From: Eriocheir sinensis
Taxonomy: Eukaryota; Arthropoda; Malacostraca; Decapoda; Varunidae
NCBI RefSeq assembly: GCF_024679095.1
Contig: NC_066571.1
Span: 5,924,283-5,988,282 of the forward strand
DNA length: 64,000 bases
Reading direction: 5' to 3'
The translations under genes were made by a program, and so were the position numbers. Positions 11,015 to 22,785 of this stretch are shown in pieces. The notes below the pieces were generated by a model. It did not search any database and was not told where the DNA came from. It saw only the letters and a list, made by a program, of their open reading frames with translations. The first letter of the stretch is position 1. Every line of letters begins with the position of its first letter.

Positions 11015-12114
11015 CAGTAAGGCGAAACTCCATCACTGCACACACTAATCTTTCGGCTTTGAGATGACACAGTTGATGCTGCTCTGCAAAATAAATAAAT
11101 GATTGAATAAATGAATAAAAAAAAATATGCGCAGCGTCTGTCTCCATATGCTGAGTCCTGCAAAGCTAAGCCGGTAACGATCCTACCCCAAGCTTCCCTT
11201 AGTGACTGCCGGCCTTCCTCCTCGCCTCTTGGCCGCAGAAAACCCCACGAGTGTACTTCAGGCAATCAGGGAATATGAGAAATCCCCTTGACACCGTGCC
11301 TGTCGTCAGATATTGATTATAAGAAACTGCAACGATCGAAACCCGTAGACTTTTTTGCCTGTTCACTCCCTTTGGTGTTCCGTTGGGGATGAAATACTGA
11401 GGCATGACACGAGGCCCCAGGAAGGCACTACCGGAGGCCTGACATATGGTACCGCCCGCCAGCAGGATCTACTCACCCGGCCAGTGGATCAGCAGGCCGA
11501 CAGGCAGACACGCAGCTCCCCCAGGCGTCCTCGTGATCACCAAGGCAGCTTCAGGGTCCCAGAGCTCACGCCGGACAGAAGGCAGTGTGGAACTTTCATG
11601 GTTTGGCCGAGCAATGGGTGCCGAAGAAGTGTGGCCAGCGGACAGGCGAGGCGCAGCACTCCCCCGCTGGCGAGTAGCTGTTGAAACTGCGTCTGGTCGT
11701 CGGCTGATGATTTTCTCGGCCAGGAAATACTGTCGTTGCTTATCGTTATCCAGCAAATTCGTGAGCAGGAAATTAGTGAAGGTGAAAGTTAATATTTCCA
11801 CGGGGCTGCGAGTGACGAGGGAAATAGAGGAAGGTGGAAGTGGCACTCTCTCTTTAAGTGAGAATATCAAACTTAACCCTCGACCTGGCACTCCAGATCA
11901 CCTTGCAGCCTCTCGAAAAACGGTTATAGGGTCAAATATCTTCCCTAGAGTCGAATTTCCAGCACAGGAGGAGAAGTCACATTGAGAGAAGAGCGTCCAG
12001 GCCCGTGAGAGTTAGCGAGGGCGCCGCGCAGAGGATTGTGGGTCGCTCATTGATCGGAAAGTCAGCTGAGCGGCGCTGGCTGGTGGTGCCTCGCTCAGTG
12101 CCGGGGAATGTCGG

Positions 12115-12115
<1 letters not shown>
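11011..12115. other. Apparently single-copy sequence, no supported gene
   Basis: Open frames of 110-180 codons occur on both strands around 11355-11985, but they overlap one another, show no domain or splice logic, and are not annotated. The composition is more balanced than in the neighbouring repeats. Confidence 0.3.
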
Positions 12116-12172
<57 letters not shown>

Positions 12173-12699
12173 AGCTTGTTTTCGGCAGCCTGGAGAGCAC
12201 TAGCGGCCAAGACAACACGCACTCACCTCCTCCTTCATTTCTTCCCTTTCCTCCTCCCTCTCCTTCTCCCTTATCTCCTCCCTTACCTCGATCCTCCTTC
12301 ACCTCCTCCTTTATTTCCTCTCACTTCCTTTTTCACCTACTCCCTCACTTCCACCTCCACCCATACCAGTCACCCCCTCCACCTCCCAACACCTTAATAC
12401 TTGATACGTAAACACCGCCACCACCACCACCACCACACCATCATCTCCGACACCACCACCACCACCGCCACATCATCATCTCCGACACCACCACCACCAC
12501 CACCACCACCTCCGACACCACCACCACCACCACCACCATCTCCGACACCACCACCACCACCACACCATCATCTCCGACACCACCACCATTCCTACCACCC
12601 CTGACACCACAATCATCACCTAAAACAAGAACTAGAACAACAACAATAACACCACCCCCACCAACTACTACTACTACTACAACAACAACGACAACAACA

Positions 12700-12751
<52 letters not shown>

Positions 12752-12930
12752 AAGCGATATAAAACGACACCATCCCGTGCTAATGGCGGCGAGAAGGTAA
12801 TAGTTTGAGGCGATAAAATATTTAAGTGGATGTTATGAATAATGAAGCGAACCTACAACGCCATAAATAATTACTACAATAACACTTAACGGCCACAAGT
12901 GTTGCTGCTTCTGCTGTTATTGTTACTACC

Positions 12931-12994
<64 letters not shown>

Positions 12995-13110
12995 TCCTTC
13001 TTCTTCTTCTTCTTCTTCTTCTTCTTCTTCTCTTTTACTACTACTACTACTACTACTACTACTATTACTACTACTTTCACCCTTACTACCACCAAGCATA
13101 TAATAATCTC
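12116..13110 (+). repeat. Compound microsatellite domain: AC, then CAC/CCT, ACT and CTT trinucleotides
   Basis: An AC run (12116-12168) is followed by CT-rich sequence and then CAC-type trinucleotides with repeated CTCCGACAC interruptions (12410-12600). AAC/ACT runs follow (12660-12750), then ACT and CTT runs (12930-13075). Long frames rich in Val, Pro, Leu or His here are repeat translations. Confidence 0.93.
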
Positions 13111-13309
13111 CAACCTTTATTTCCGGAAGAGTATCGCGCCGGAAGTCTCGTGAGGACGCAAAACTAACAGCGCTTCCAAGTTTGTCTTAAAGAAAAAAAG
13201 AAAATCGGCGCTTTCATTGGGAATTCCACCGACGAGCAGCGGGCGAGAGGATTTTGAGGGTGATTTCGGAGACTCGACGAGATAGATGAGGGAGAGCGGG
13301 ATTACTGGG

Positions 13310-13383
13310 CAAGAGGAGGAGGAGGAGGAGGAGGAGGAGGAGGAGGAGGAGGAGGAGAAGTAAAAAATATAATAATAATAATG

Positions 13384-13457
<74 letters not shown>

Positions 13458-13950
13458 GAAAAGGAAAAATAATGGATAAATCAGAGGAATATGATGATGA
13501 TGATGATGATGATGAGGAGGAGGAGGAAGAGGAGGAAGACGAGGAGGAGGGGAAGAAAGAAGAAAAATGATGAAGAAGAAGAAATGAAAAATAAAGAGGA
13601 GGAGGAGGAGGAGGAGAACGATGAGGCGGAGGAGGAGGAGGAGGAGGAGGAGGAGGAGGAGGACGATGACGACGAGGAGAAAGAAGAAGAACAACAAGAA
13701 AGATAAAAAAAGAACGAAGCACAAGACAAGGAGAAGGCGTTGGGGCAGCAGGAGGAGGAGGAGAAGGAAGAGGAGGAGGAGGAGGAGGAGGAAGAATAGG
13801 AGGAAGAGGTGATAAAGCAAGAAGCGGGATGCGAAGGACGAGGAGGGACGAGGAGGGGCGAGGGACGAGGAGGGACGAGGGACGAGGAGGGACGAGGAGG
13901 GGCGAGGGACGAGGAGGGACGAGGGACGAGGAGGGAGGATCACCAGCAGG
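13310..13950 (+). repeat. Compound microsatellite domain: GGA, AAT, ATG and a GGACGAGGA minisatellite
   Basis: GGA repeats (13313-13358) lead into AAT/ATA repeats (13368-13452), ATG repeats (13490-13515) and more GGA repeats (13500-13800). A short minisatellite of GGACGAGGA/GGGGCGAG units runs at 13838-13940. No gene is supported. Confidence 0.93.
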
Positions 13951-14756
13951 CTTCTATGACATCAAACCGTCGCCATGGTGATTCTGATTAAGCCGGATAA
14001 CGACGGCCAAGAAAAAGTCGACTTCGAAAGACCAACTCACCGTAAGGCCGCTGATAAAAGGAACTACAGAGAGGAACGTTGAGGGGGGGAGCGGGGGAGG
14101 TGAATGGGAGGCTGGGGAAAGGGAGAAAGAGAGGAAGGGAGGGTGTGAGGGAGTGGGGATGGGGGGAAAGTGAGGGGGAGTTTGAGGTGGTGGCTGGGGA
14201 AAATGAGGGAGAGGGGGGAGGAGATGAGAGGTGTCAGAGTGGGGAGGTGAGAGGAGAAGCAAGAGGGAGAGACGAATAGGGGAGATGAGAAGGGGAAGAG
14301 GGATGGGGAGGGGTGAGAAGGGGAGGAGAAATGGGGATGGGGAGACGTAGGTATTGAAAAAGGTGGAAATGATAGGGTAAGAGGAAAGGGGAAGATAAAT
14401 GGAGAAGGGGAGAGGGGGAGAGAATGAAAGGGGAGTTGGGAGAGAAAGATGAATGGGGAGAGTGAGCTGGGGGAGACAAATGGGGCAAGGGAGAGGAAGA
14501 GAATGAGTAAGAGAGGTGAGAGAAAGGGAGGGAGAAATAGGAAAAGGGAGACTGAGAGGTTGAATAGGGGGGGGCATGAGGGTGGGGGGAGAGGGGGGGG
14601 GGTGACTGACAGCAGGTGACGGAAGGTGGAACTAACTAATTAAGGTGAGAGCGGCAATCCTATGACGAGAAGGATGAAGGAAGGAAGGAAGGAAGGAAGG
14701 GAGGGAGGGAGGGAGGGAGGGAAGAAAGGCTGGAGTAAGGACAGAAGTAAGTAGTA
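13951..14756. repeat. G-rich purine tract and (GAAG)n
   Basis: From 14070 to 14610 the plus strand is a degenerate GGGGAGA/GGAGATG sequence, a strongly strand-asymmetric polypurine tract. It ends in GAAG/GGGA tetranucleotide repeats at 14670-14722. Confidence 0.7.
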
Positions 14757-15595
14757 AGGAAACATGGAAATGGAAACATGGAAATGCAGGCAACAGAAAG
14801 CCTGTGGCTCATTACGAGGTCATTTAATCCGACCGCCACTTGGTGAGCAGAAGCCCTCGTTATTCAGTTTACTCCTGACGCAGCGAAATGACGGTCGATT
14901 CTATATTTGAGAGTTGATGATTCGCATTTTTTACTACTTGAGGAAAGATTTGTCCAGTGGCGGATGACTCGGTTTGAAAAGAAACTCTTCAATGTCTGTG
15001 TTACATCGACTCGACTGAATGGGTAAAAGTTCTTGAGTTGGTTTGCAGTTCAAAGAATTTGGAGTAATCGACGTTTGAACTTTTTTTTTTACTGAAGACT
15101 TGAATCATATCCCCTCTAGGGCGCTTTTTCTCCAATGTAAAGAGATTGAGTCGCTTGAGCCCTGAAGGTTGGAATCATCTTTGTGGCGCGTCGTTGAATC
15201 CTTTCCAGTAAAGCAATGGAAGGGAGACCAGAACTGCACTGCATACTCGAGGTGAAGTCTTACCATGGAATTATACAAGGATAGCATCGTTCCTCGCTAT
15301 GAACCAGGTCACTGCTGATAGTGACTCCAAGATCCTTATTCATGATGTATGTGGTTACTATTTTGGGACCCAAGTCAACATTAAAAGACATTTGCCATTT
15401 TTCCGACCATTCGATAATGTGATTGAGGTCTTTCTGAATGATTCATCTCCACCGGTGTCATCTGCAAATTTCGATATTGTGGATTTCAGTCCTGATTCTA
15501 GGTCATTGATATATATGATAAAGAGGATGGGTCCCAGCACTGACCCTTGAGGCACTCCACTAGTGACTGGTAGCCAATCGGAAGGCTGTCCGAAG
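14757..15595 (-). mobile_element. CR1-like retrotransposon, 3' fragment of the same family as 47368-52560
   Basis: The octamer-like tail (reverse of TTTCCATG units) lies at 14757-14790, followed by 3' UTR matching the full copy (AGGCTTTCTGTTGCCTGC, ACCTCGTAATGAGCC on the minus strand). The ORF2 C-terminal and reverse-transcriptase parts follow, including [29 protein letters not shown] and SKFADDT. Compared with the full copy, about 20 and about 60 bases are missing near 15285-15310. The fragment breaks off 5' of the GVPQGS motif, where AAGG repeats begin. Confidence 0.88.
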
Positions 15596-15975
15596 GAAAG
15601 GAAAGGAAGGAAAGAAGTATGGAAGGAAGGAAGGAAGGAAGGAAGGGAAGTGAAGGAGAAACATAACTCAAAGGTAAACACAACAAGGAAAGAAGGAAGG
15701 AAAGTGAAGGAGAAACATAACTCACAGGTAAACACAGGAAGGAAGGAAGGAAGGAAGGAAGGAGGGAAGAAAGAAAAAAAGAAAGAAAGAAAGAAAGAAA
15801 GGAAGGAAGGAAGGAAGGAAGGAAGGAAGGAAGAAAAGAAAGCTAGAGGAAGTAATTAAGTAAGTAAATAAGTAAGGAAGGAAGGAAGCAAGGAAGGGAG
15901 GCAGGAATGAATGAATGAATGAAGGAAGGAAGAAACAAAGGAAAGAAGGAAGTGGAGGAGAAACACAACTCACAG
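15596..15975 (+). repeat. (AAGG)n compound tetranucleotide array
   Basis: AAGG/GAAA/GAAT repeats. A segment containing GTGAAGGAGAAACATAACTCA and AGGTAAACACA recurs within the array. Confidence 0.9.
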
Positions 15976-16440
15976 GTGAAAAAAAATGACACCTGAAGGA
16001 TTACTTAATTAACAGTAACGGCCGAAGAACCAGGTAATTAAGGGAAGCAGCGCAGGACTCACAGGTAAAAAAAAAGAAAAAAAGTAAGAAGTAGAACAAA
16101 AACGATAAAGGGAAACAGGTAGAAAAAGGGAAAGGATAAATAAAAGAAAACAACAAATAAAAGGATGAAAAATGAATAAAATAAAGAAAAAAAGTTAAAA
16201 AGAGAAATGCTAAAAAAAACCAACCGATGAATAAAAGGATAAAAAATAAATAAAATAAAGGAAAAAGGAAAAAAAATAAAAAGGGATATTTATTAATTTT
16301 AACGACAAAGGAAACGGATCAAAAGACAAACATAAATAAAAGAAAAAAAAAGACCAAAGTAAAAAAAAAAGACATTAAAAACCCACTAAATCAACTTTTA
16401 CAGGTGTCTTGATGTTCCTCCACAGGTGAGGCAGAACCAA
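15976..16440. repeat. A-rich degenerate repeat
   Basis: A loose repetition of AAAAGGATAAAAAATAAATAAA-like sequence, with nothing coding. Fragments ACAGGTAAAAAAA and ACAGGTGA recur. Confidence 0.5.
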
Positions 16441-16448
16441 TCGCTACA

Positions 16449-16676
<228 letters not shown>

Positions 16677-16794
16677 CCATTTGATTACAGGCGAGGGAGG
16701 AAGGAGGAAGAGGGAAGGAGGAAAACAAAGGAAAGAAGATGAGGAGGGTAACAGGGCACGTATGGGAGAGTAGCCTTTGTGAGAATCTGGGGTA

Positions 16795-17140
16795 AAGGAG
16801 GAGGAGGAGGAGGAGGAAGAAGAAGAGAAGGAGGAGGAGGGTAAGTAGAACACATATGGGGAAAGGAAGCGTTTGAAAGAGGATCTGGAGGAGAGGATGA
16901 TGAGGATGATGATGATGATGATGATGATGAAGAAGAAGAAGAAGAAGAAGAAGAAGAAGAAGAAGAAGAAGAAGAAGAAGAAGAAGAAGAAGAAGAAGAA
17001 GAAGAAGAAGAAGAAGAAGAAGAAGAAGAGAGTAAGTAGAACACGTAGGGGAAAATGGAGTTCTTAAGGAATGATCTTGAGGGAGAGGAATATGATGATG
17101 TTGGTGATGGTGATGACGAGGAAGAGGAAGAGGAGGGCTG
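16795..17140 (+). repeat. (GGA)n, (GAT)n and (GAA)n trinucleotide arrays with a local duplication
   Basis: GGA runs near 16797, ATG/GAT at 16905-16930 and a long GAA array at 16929-17028. A short flanking sequence (GTAAGTAGAACACRTA, GGGGAAA) appears on both sides at 16842-16865 and 17031-17055, so the whole unit was probably duplicated. Confidence 0.88.
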
Positions 17141-17239
17141 AACCTTTTCCAGGAACTCCTCTCCCACGACAGACCCCCAGAAGAGATGAGGGAGAACGCA
17201 AACAAAATATATGACAGAGGGACGGAGGAGGAGAGGCCT

Positions 17240-17740
17240 ACCAGGGAACGGCAGCAGCTCAAGGGCTAAAAACAACCACACAATGAACAAAAGAACAATA
17301 TGGAACGGTCGAAGCTTCCCTACCAACTCCCTTCCCTCCGTAGGCTTCCCAGTAGAGGTGAGAGAGAAAGGTAAAGAAAAGTATAGTTATAAGAGTTAGG
17401 AAGGAACAGAGGCAACGGAATCATCATCTATGCCTCTCACTCTATACAACCTATCTCTACCTCTCACTCTATACACTCTACCTCTACTTCTCACCCTATA
17501 CTTCCATACTTCCTATACACATCTATGCTTCTTTTCATGGGAGCAGTGATTAGTTGGCTTTTTTGTGTCCATTTATTTTTACCCTTGAGCTGCTTCCTTT
17601 ACCGTAAAAAAACAATATACAAACAAAACTGGTGTAGAATGGCCGAACCTTCCCCCTATGGACCCTTCTCTCCCCATAGCCCCCCACCCCCCATATAGAA
17701 GCGAGGGTAAAGGTAAACACAATTACTGACAGGAAGGAAG
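17240..17740. mobile_element. M3 dispersed repeat, two related copies
   Basis: The family core at 17537-17610 reads GGGAGCAGTGATTAGTTGGC, then CCCTTGAGCTGC and a T/A-rich stretch. Downstream, GAATGGCCGAACCTTCCCC and GAGGGTAAAGGTAAAC match the neighbouring segment 17300-17380 (GAACGGTCGAAGCTTCCC, GAGAAAGGTAAAG). Cores also occur at 27028-27125 and 40685-40765. The class is unknown and no coding was seen. Confidence 0.6.
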
Positions 17741-17813
17741 GAAGAGAGGAAGGAAGGTCCACTCGTTTACAGGAGAGGCTGGAGCGACATCAACAGAACG
17801 GCAATCATAATGG

Positions 17814-18500
17814 GCGGTATTTTCAGAACCTCAAGTCAGCTATTCCCAGAGGCCGCAAAGGAGATCAGTCGGGTCTAATGAGTGTTATTTTTAGGTTCGC
17901 GGTACAGAAGAAGAGTCCAGCTACCACCAGGGTCATAAAGTTACCGAATCTTAAGTCAGCTATTCCCAGAGGCTGCAAAGGAGATCAGTCGGGTCTAATG
18001 AGTGTTATTTTTAGGTTCGCGGTACAGAAGAAGAGTCCAGCTACCACCAGGGTCATAAAGCTGCCCCTGGAAACGCTCAGAACTCCTACGAAAGCCTTGT
18101 CAAATGTGTCTGCTTGGGTTTCCGAGTATCACGTCAACTATTTTCAGTGGCTGCAAAGGAGATCAGTCGGGTCTAATGAGTGTTATTTTTAGGTTCGCGG
18201 TACAGAAGAAGAGTCCAGCTACCACCAGGGTCATAAACCTACCCTGGAAACGCTCAGAACTCCTACGAAAGCCTTGTTAAATGTGTCTGCTTGGGCTTCC
18301 GAATCTCAAGACAACTATTCCCAGAGGCCGCAAAGATCAATCGGGCTCTAATGAGTGTTATTTTTAGGCTCATGACACAGAAGAAGAGTCCAGCTACCAC
18401 CAGGGTCATAAAGCTACTCCTGGAAACGCTCAGAACTCCTACGAAAGCCTTGTCAAATGTGTGTTCTTTGGTGTCGTAATGTTTAAGAATATGACCCAAA
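17814..18500 (+). mobile_element. M1 element amplified in tandem (four internal copies)
   Basis: The M1 middle segment (CAAAGGAGATCAGTCGGG, GTACAGAAGAAGAGTCCAGC, TACCACCAGGGTCATAAA) occurs four times, starting near 17830, 17947, 18125 and 18300. The first interval is about 118 bases and the next two about 172-175 bases. A typical M1 right end (GTAATGTTTAAGAATATGACC) closes the array at 18475-18497. The different unit lengths show two separate duplication events. Confidence 0.85.
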
Positions 18501-18721
18501 AAAGTCAGCCCGCCACGTCACAATACCGCGGCCGCCGCTCGACGCCTACACCAGCTCAGTCAGTCGCGTGAGAAGTCTCCGGCGAAGACATTTTAGTTTC
18601 CAGTTTCATTCTAATGAGCTTGTCAGGCCCATTACAGGGAGGGTCGTGGGCAGATGTAGGAGGAGGAAGAGGGGGAAGGGAAAGAAGAAGAAAAGGAAGA
18701 TGGTGATGATGGTGGTGGTAG

Positions 18722-18757
<36 letters not shown>

Positions 18758-19520
18758 GGAGGAGGAGGAGGAGAACTTAAGAATGAGGAAGATGAGGATG
18801 AAGATGAAAAGGAGGAGAAGGTTGAGGAAGACGAGGTGGAGGAGGAGGAAAAGATGACAAAGAAGAAGGAGGAGGAGAAGCAAAAGGAAGGAGAAGGAAG
18901 AGGAAAAGAGGAGGAGGAGGAAAAGGAGCAGAAAGAGGAGGAGGAAGAAGAGGAAAATAAGGATGAGAATGAGAAAGATGACTATGAAAATATGAAGGAG
19001 GAGGAGACGGAGAAGGAGGAGAAATAGAAGACAAATAAGGATGACGATGAGGAAGATAAGGATGAAGATGGGGAGGAGGCGAAGGATAATAAAGATGAGG
19101 ACGACGATGATTAGAATGAAGAAAATGATGAGGAGAAAGAGAAGGAAGAGGAGGAGGGAGGGCGGGAAGGCGGGAGATTTTCTTTGCCCTTCCCCTTAAC
19201 GCAGCCTGGAAAAATAACTTCTCGATCCCGGCAATCTGAGTCCCCAGCTTGCCTCCTTTGTGCGGCCACTGTAGCGTAGGGACGGGGCGGCGGGGATTGA
19301 GGGAGGATGGGGAAAAGACAGGAGGTGACAGGCCGTTGGGGTGGGGAATAAGGGCGACGGGTAAAAGACGGGAGATGACAGGCCAATGAGGACGGCACAG
19401 GGAAGCAACGAGTGGACAGGACACGAGAGACAGAGCCAATTAAGATAGGGAGAAAGGTGCAGGCCGTATAGAAGGCGGGGGCCGAGGGAAAGGGGTTGGG
19501 GGGGGGGGGGCTCTTAGCAC
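18501..19520. repeat. Purine-rich degenerate GGA/GAT tract and G-rich flank
   Basis: ATG/GAT repeats (18725-18760) are followed by degenerate GAGGAGGAA sequence to about 19160. At 19280-19400 two related segments both read roughly GACAGGAGRTGACAGGCC. No gene is supported. Confidence 0.6.
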
Positions 19521-21337
19521 AAACTCGTGTATAAGTTAGGCAGTTTTGAACGATTTTTTTGAGGTCAGGTTCTGGCGGCGGCCTTTGGTATGGATATTAC
19601 TCTGTGGCTTAAAATCATCCCTCAAACTATCACGTCATAGGCTTTGTAGATCGAGTATATATATCCGGCATGCCCCGCGGCAGGCTGAGACGAGGAACGG
19701 GGCGGGGCACACACAGCAGCTGACCTTCCTCCTCAAGCCCAAAACAACCAAACTAAACAAACGGCCGAGGGCATAAAGACATTACCGTGACAACCCATCA
19801 TCCTGGAGGGTTGTTTGTGTTCTCGGAGGATAATGGCCCCGAGGCTGCCGCTGACAGCCACCCTCCCGCCGGGCACAGCCGCTGCCTTGCACATGCCGCC
19901 TCCTTGCAAACGACAGGGCGCTGGATGCTGACGTTGACACAATGCTTTATGGGAGACGATAATGGTTGGAGGTACCGCACCGAGCCCTGGCAAGGAGGCT
20001 GACAACAGCTAGCGACACCTGGCGCGGCCCGCAGGTAAACAGGCTATGACAAAAAATCCTGTTAAAAGGTTGTGTGTTTTGAGCCTCAGATTTTCCTGGC
20101 GGTGGTGAGGCCCAGCGGTGGTCAATGAGCCTCCAGCCAAGGCGACAAGAAAGGGAGGGAGGGGGGGGCGTCTGATGCCTGTGAACAAAGACAGCACGGA
20201 GGAGCATTGTGTGCCATTTAATTAGATCCTTCCGACCCTGCAGTGTGTTAACAAGAAAATAAAGTCTTGTAATACTCTTAACACGCAGAAGACGCGCTCC
20301 GAGGGCTGACAGGACAACAAACAGGACACACATTCCCGCATGCCACGAGCAGTGTTGTGGTGGGCTGGGCGGCCAAGGCATGCCAGGCGGCGTGAGCATG
20401 TTGGCGCCGCCACGCGGGGAGCAGAGTGAGACGGGCAGGCGGGAGCAGCTCACATGAAGGAGGGAGCTCAGGCTAGGCGGAGAGGCGCTTGCCCGGTGCG
20501 CCGCGGGGAGAGAGGGGGCGGGGGGCGGAGAGTGGGTGAGCAGGTGGGGTGAGGAGCCAGTGTGTGTGTGTGACTCGCTGGTGATAAGAAGAGGCGGCGG
20601 CTAGTGGTGACGCGCGGTCCTCGCTCACGATTCTTGCCTCCCCGCTTCTTGGAGGCTGAGCGACTCTGACAACAGCCGATGCAAGGCGTTGGCAGGGCAC
20701 GGCACCACCTCCATAAGTACGTGTGTGTGGCGTGCGGCGCCTGTGTGTGTGCGTGCGGCCCGGAGCGGCGGAGTGACGAGCGAGACATGTGGGGCAGTAC
20801 TTGTAAACTTGTACACACGGGAGCACTCTCTCGGCGGGGTGCGCTGGGTCAAGACTCTCACGCGGGATATACCGCCTGAGGAGGTTGACACCGCGGGTCT
20901 GTGATGGTTGAAAACAGACTATAATTACCAATATGTGATGTGAAAACGTGAATCAATGCTGAATAAAGAAGAAGAAACAAACAAACAACAAAAAAAAACG
21001 CGGTCGACTTAAAAAAAAAAAAAAAATGACTGCACAAAATTGCACTGAAAGGGAAGCACTCAAGTGACACAGAATTGACCGACTGAAGGACACGTTCGAA
21101 AAAAAAAAGTGTGAGTGCTCTTATAAAGTGGTGGGAGGTCACCCGCCAGGCGTTTGGTTGTTTGTGGCGCTCGCTCGCTCGCCGCCCTGGCAGAGAGGCG
21201 AACTTTATCTATATTTTCCCTGCTTTACGATATGTAAGTCAAGGTTAGCTGGTGCATACGTTGGCGGAAGGCCCCGCCTCTGGCCTGCCCCTAAGTGCGA
21301 AAACTCATTAAAAACTGCCTATAACCCGGGCCTGAGC

Positions 21338-21340
<3 letters not shown>
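19521..21340. other. GC-richer, mostly non-repetitive stretch; no supported gene
   Basis: The sequence is CpG-rich at 20380-20880 and includes CGCGGGGAG and GTGTGTG-type patches. Frames of 110-170 codons on the minus strand have no recognisable domain and overlap others. It could hold promoter or untranslated sequence of a gene whose coding exons lie elsewhere, but I cannot show this. Confidence 0.3.
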
Positions 21341-21343
<3 letters not shown>

Positions 21344-21411
<68 letters not shown>

Positions 21412-21489
21412 TATTTACGTACGTGCATCAATAAAAGTATCAATGTTCTGAATTCTGGCAGAGGATTGGTGTTCTGTGGAGTGTCACCG

Positions 21490-21540
<51 letters not shown>

Positions 21541-21596
21541 TTTACATACACGCCACTAGTATCGATGTTCCTGAAATCTGGCTCAGAGGACGGGCG
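21344..21596 (+). repeat. Duplicated (AC)n-containing unit
   Basis: Two AC arrays (21344-21402 and 21492-21538) are each followed by similar sequence (CTATTTACRTAC, then TATCRATGTTC and TCTGGC, then AGAGGA). This shows a tandem duplication that includes the microsatellite. Confidence 0.8.
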
Positions 21597-22082
21597 GGGC
21601 GGGCGTACGGGCGGATTGGACGGGCCGTCTTAGAAGTGTCGCCTCTCACACCTCTCCACCACAGGGATGCTGGCCCCTTCGCTCCCTTCTCTCGGCGTCT
21701 AAACAGGGATAATAATCGATAAGGGCAGGCAGGCAGTGCGTGGGGGATAAAACCAATACGCTCCTTTATCTTACCCAAAGCGATTGACTCTCCTCCTGCA
21801 ACGCCGATATCCGTAAATGTTGACTCTCCTTCTCTACCACCTCCACCTCCGCCGCCGCCGCCGCTGCCGTCGTCGCCTCCGCCCACCGCCCATCACGTCT
21901 CACTCTCGCGCTCTCCAACAGGTTACAAGGGGAACAAAGAGGCCGGTAACTTAATTTTGGGGCGCGGATGAAAATGTATACAGCCAGCCATGAGAGCACA
22001 AAGGAATGGCGAGGCGACGAGAGGTGAAATGCCGCAGTTCCTTGTCTGGTAAACACTGTGAACTGCTACTAAACACAGCGAG

Positions 22083-22087
<5 letters not shown>

Positions 22088-22139
<52 letters not shown>
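22088..22139 (+). repeat. (AC)n microsatellite
   Basis: An AC run of about 52 bases. GCC/CTC trinucleotides lie upstream at 21835-21885. Confidence 0.95.
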
Positions 22140-22143
<4 letters not shown>

Positions 22144-22308
22144 GGCGGCTCGGGAAACAAAGGGTAATCTTGCCGGGTGGGGTGGGGGGGTGGAGCGAAA
22201 TTTCAGCATCAAAATATAACAAAAAAGGTGATTCTAATTATGTTTTCTGGCGCGCCACGGGAAAGTGTTCTGGCCTGGAGCTCGGGGGGATGATTGAGGG
22301 TTTAAAGG

Positions 22309-22530
22309 GTCATATTCTTAAGCATTGCGGTCCCTATGCACACACATTTGACAAGGTTTTCTCCGGAGTTGTGAGCATTTCCTTGGGTAGTTTCGTGACC
22401 CTGGTAATGGTTTGACGAAGCTTCTGCATACACCATGAACGTGAAATTGCTCTCATGAGAACGACATCAATCTCATTTTCGACCTTTGGGAAGAGTTGAT
22501 ATTAGAAGCGGAAGAGTCTGAGAACACCCA
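22309..22530 (-). mobile_element. M1 element copy (minus orientation)
   Basis: The left end GTCATATTCTTAAGCATTGC, the middle CATTTCCTTGGGTAGTTTCGTGACC and the right end AGAGTTGATATTAGAAGCGG, AGTCTGAGAACACCC make a near-complete copy of about 220 bases. Confidence 0.75.
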
Positions 22531-22534
22531 CACC

Positions 22535-22785
22535 CGTTTAGCCCGTCCCCTGCGATTGTCATGGATTTGGCCCTCACTGGCAGCCTGGTAACATATAGTC
22601 CCAGGTCTTCCTCTGCCTCTGTGGTGGATAGTGAAGTGTTTCCCATGTGGTATTGGTGTGCTGGATATCCCCTCCCAAGGTGCAGGACTTTATATTTTTC
22701 TTTATTGAACTGTAGCACATACTTTTTGTTCCATTCCTGTTGCTTGGTGAGGTCTTCTGGTAGGAAATCCGCATCCAAAGAGTTA
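22535..22785 (-). mobile_element. Fragment of a CR1-like reverse transcriptase
   Basis: Minus-strand translation gives EWNKKYVLQFNKEKYKVLH, GRGYPAHQYHMGN and TTEAEEDLGLYVT, the segment just C-terminal of the FADD box in non-LTR reverse transcriptases. It is related to 40900-41450. It sits between a complete and a partial M1 copy. Confidence 0.75.

Noticed and set aside
11446..11985. 180-codon plus-strand frame in apparently unique DNA
   Set aside because: No recognisable domain, a strongly overlapping antisense frame and no clear exon boundaries. I could not support it.
13117..13943. 200-codon frames rich in Ser, Tyr, Pro or Ile
   Set aside because: They lie wholly in GGA/AAT/ATG microsatellites.
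19947..20931. Minus-strand frames of 116-168 codons in GC-rich DNA
   Set aside because: GC-rich sequence opens frames by chance. No motif, signal peptide or splice logic was found.
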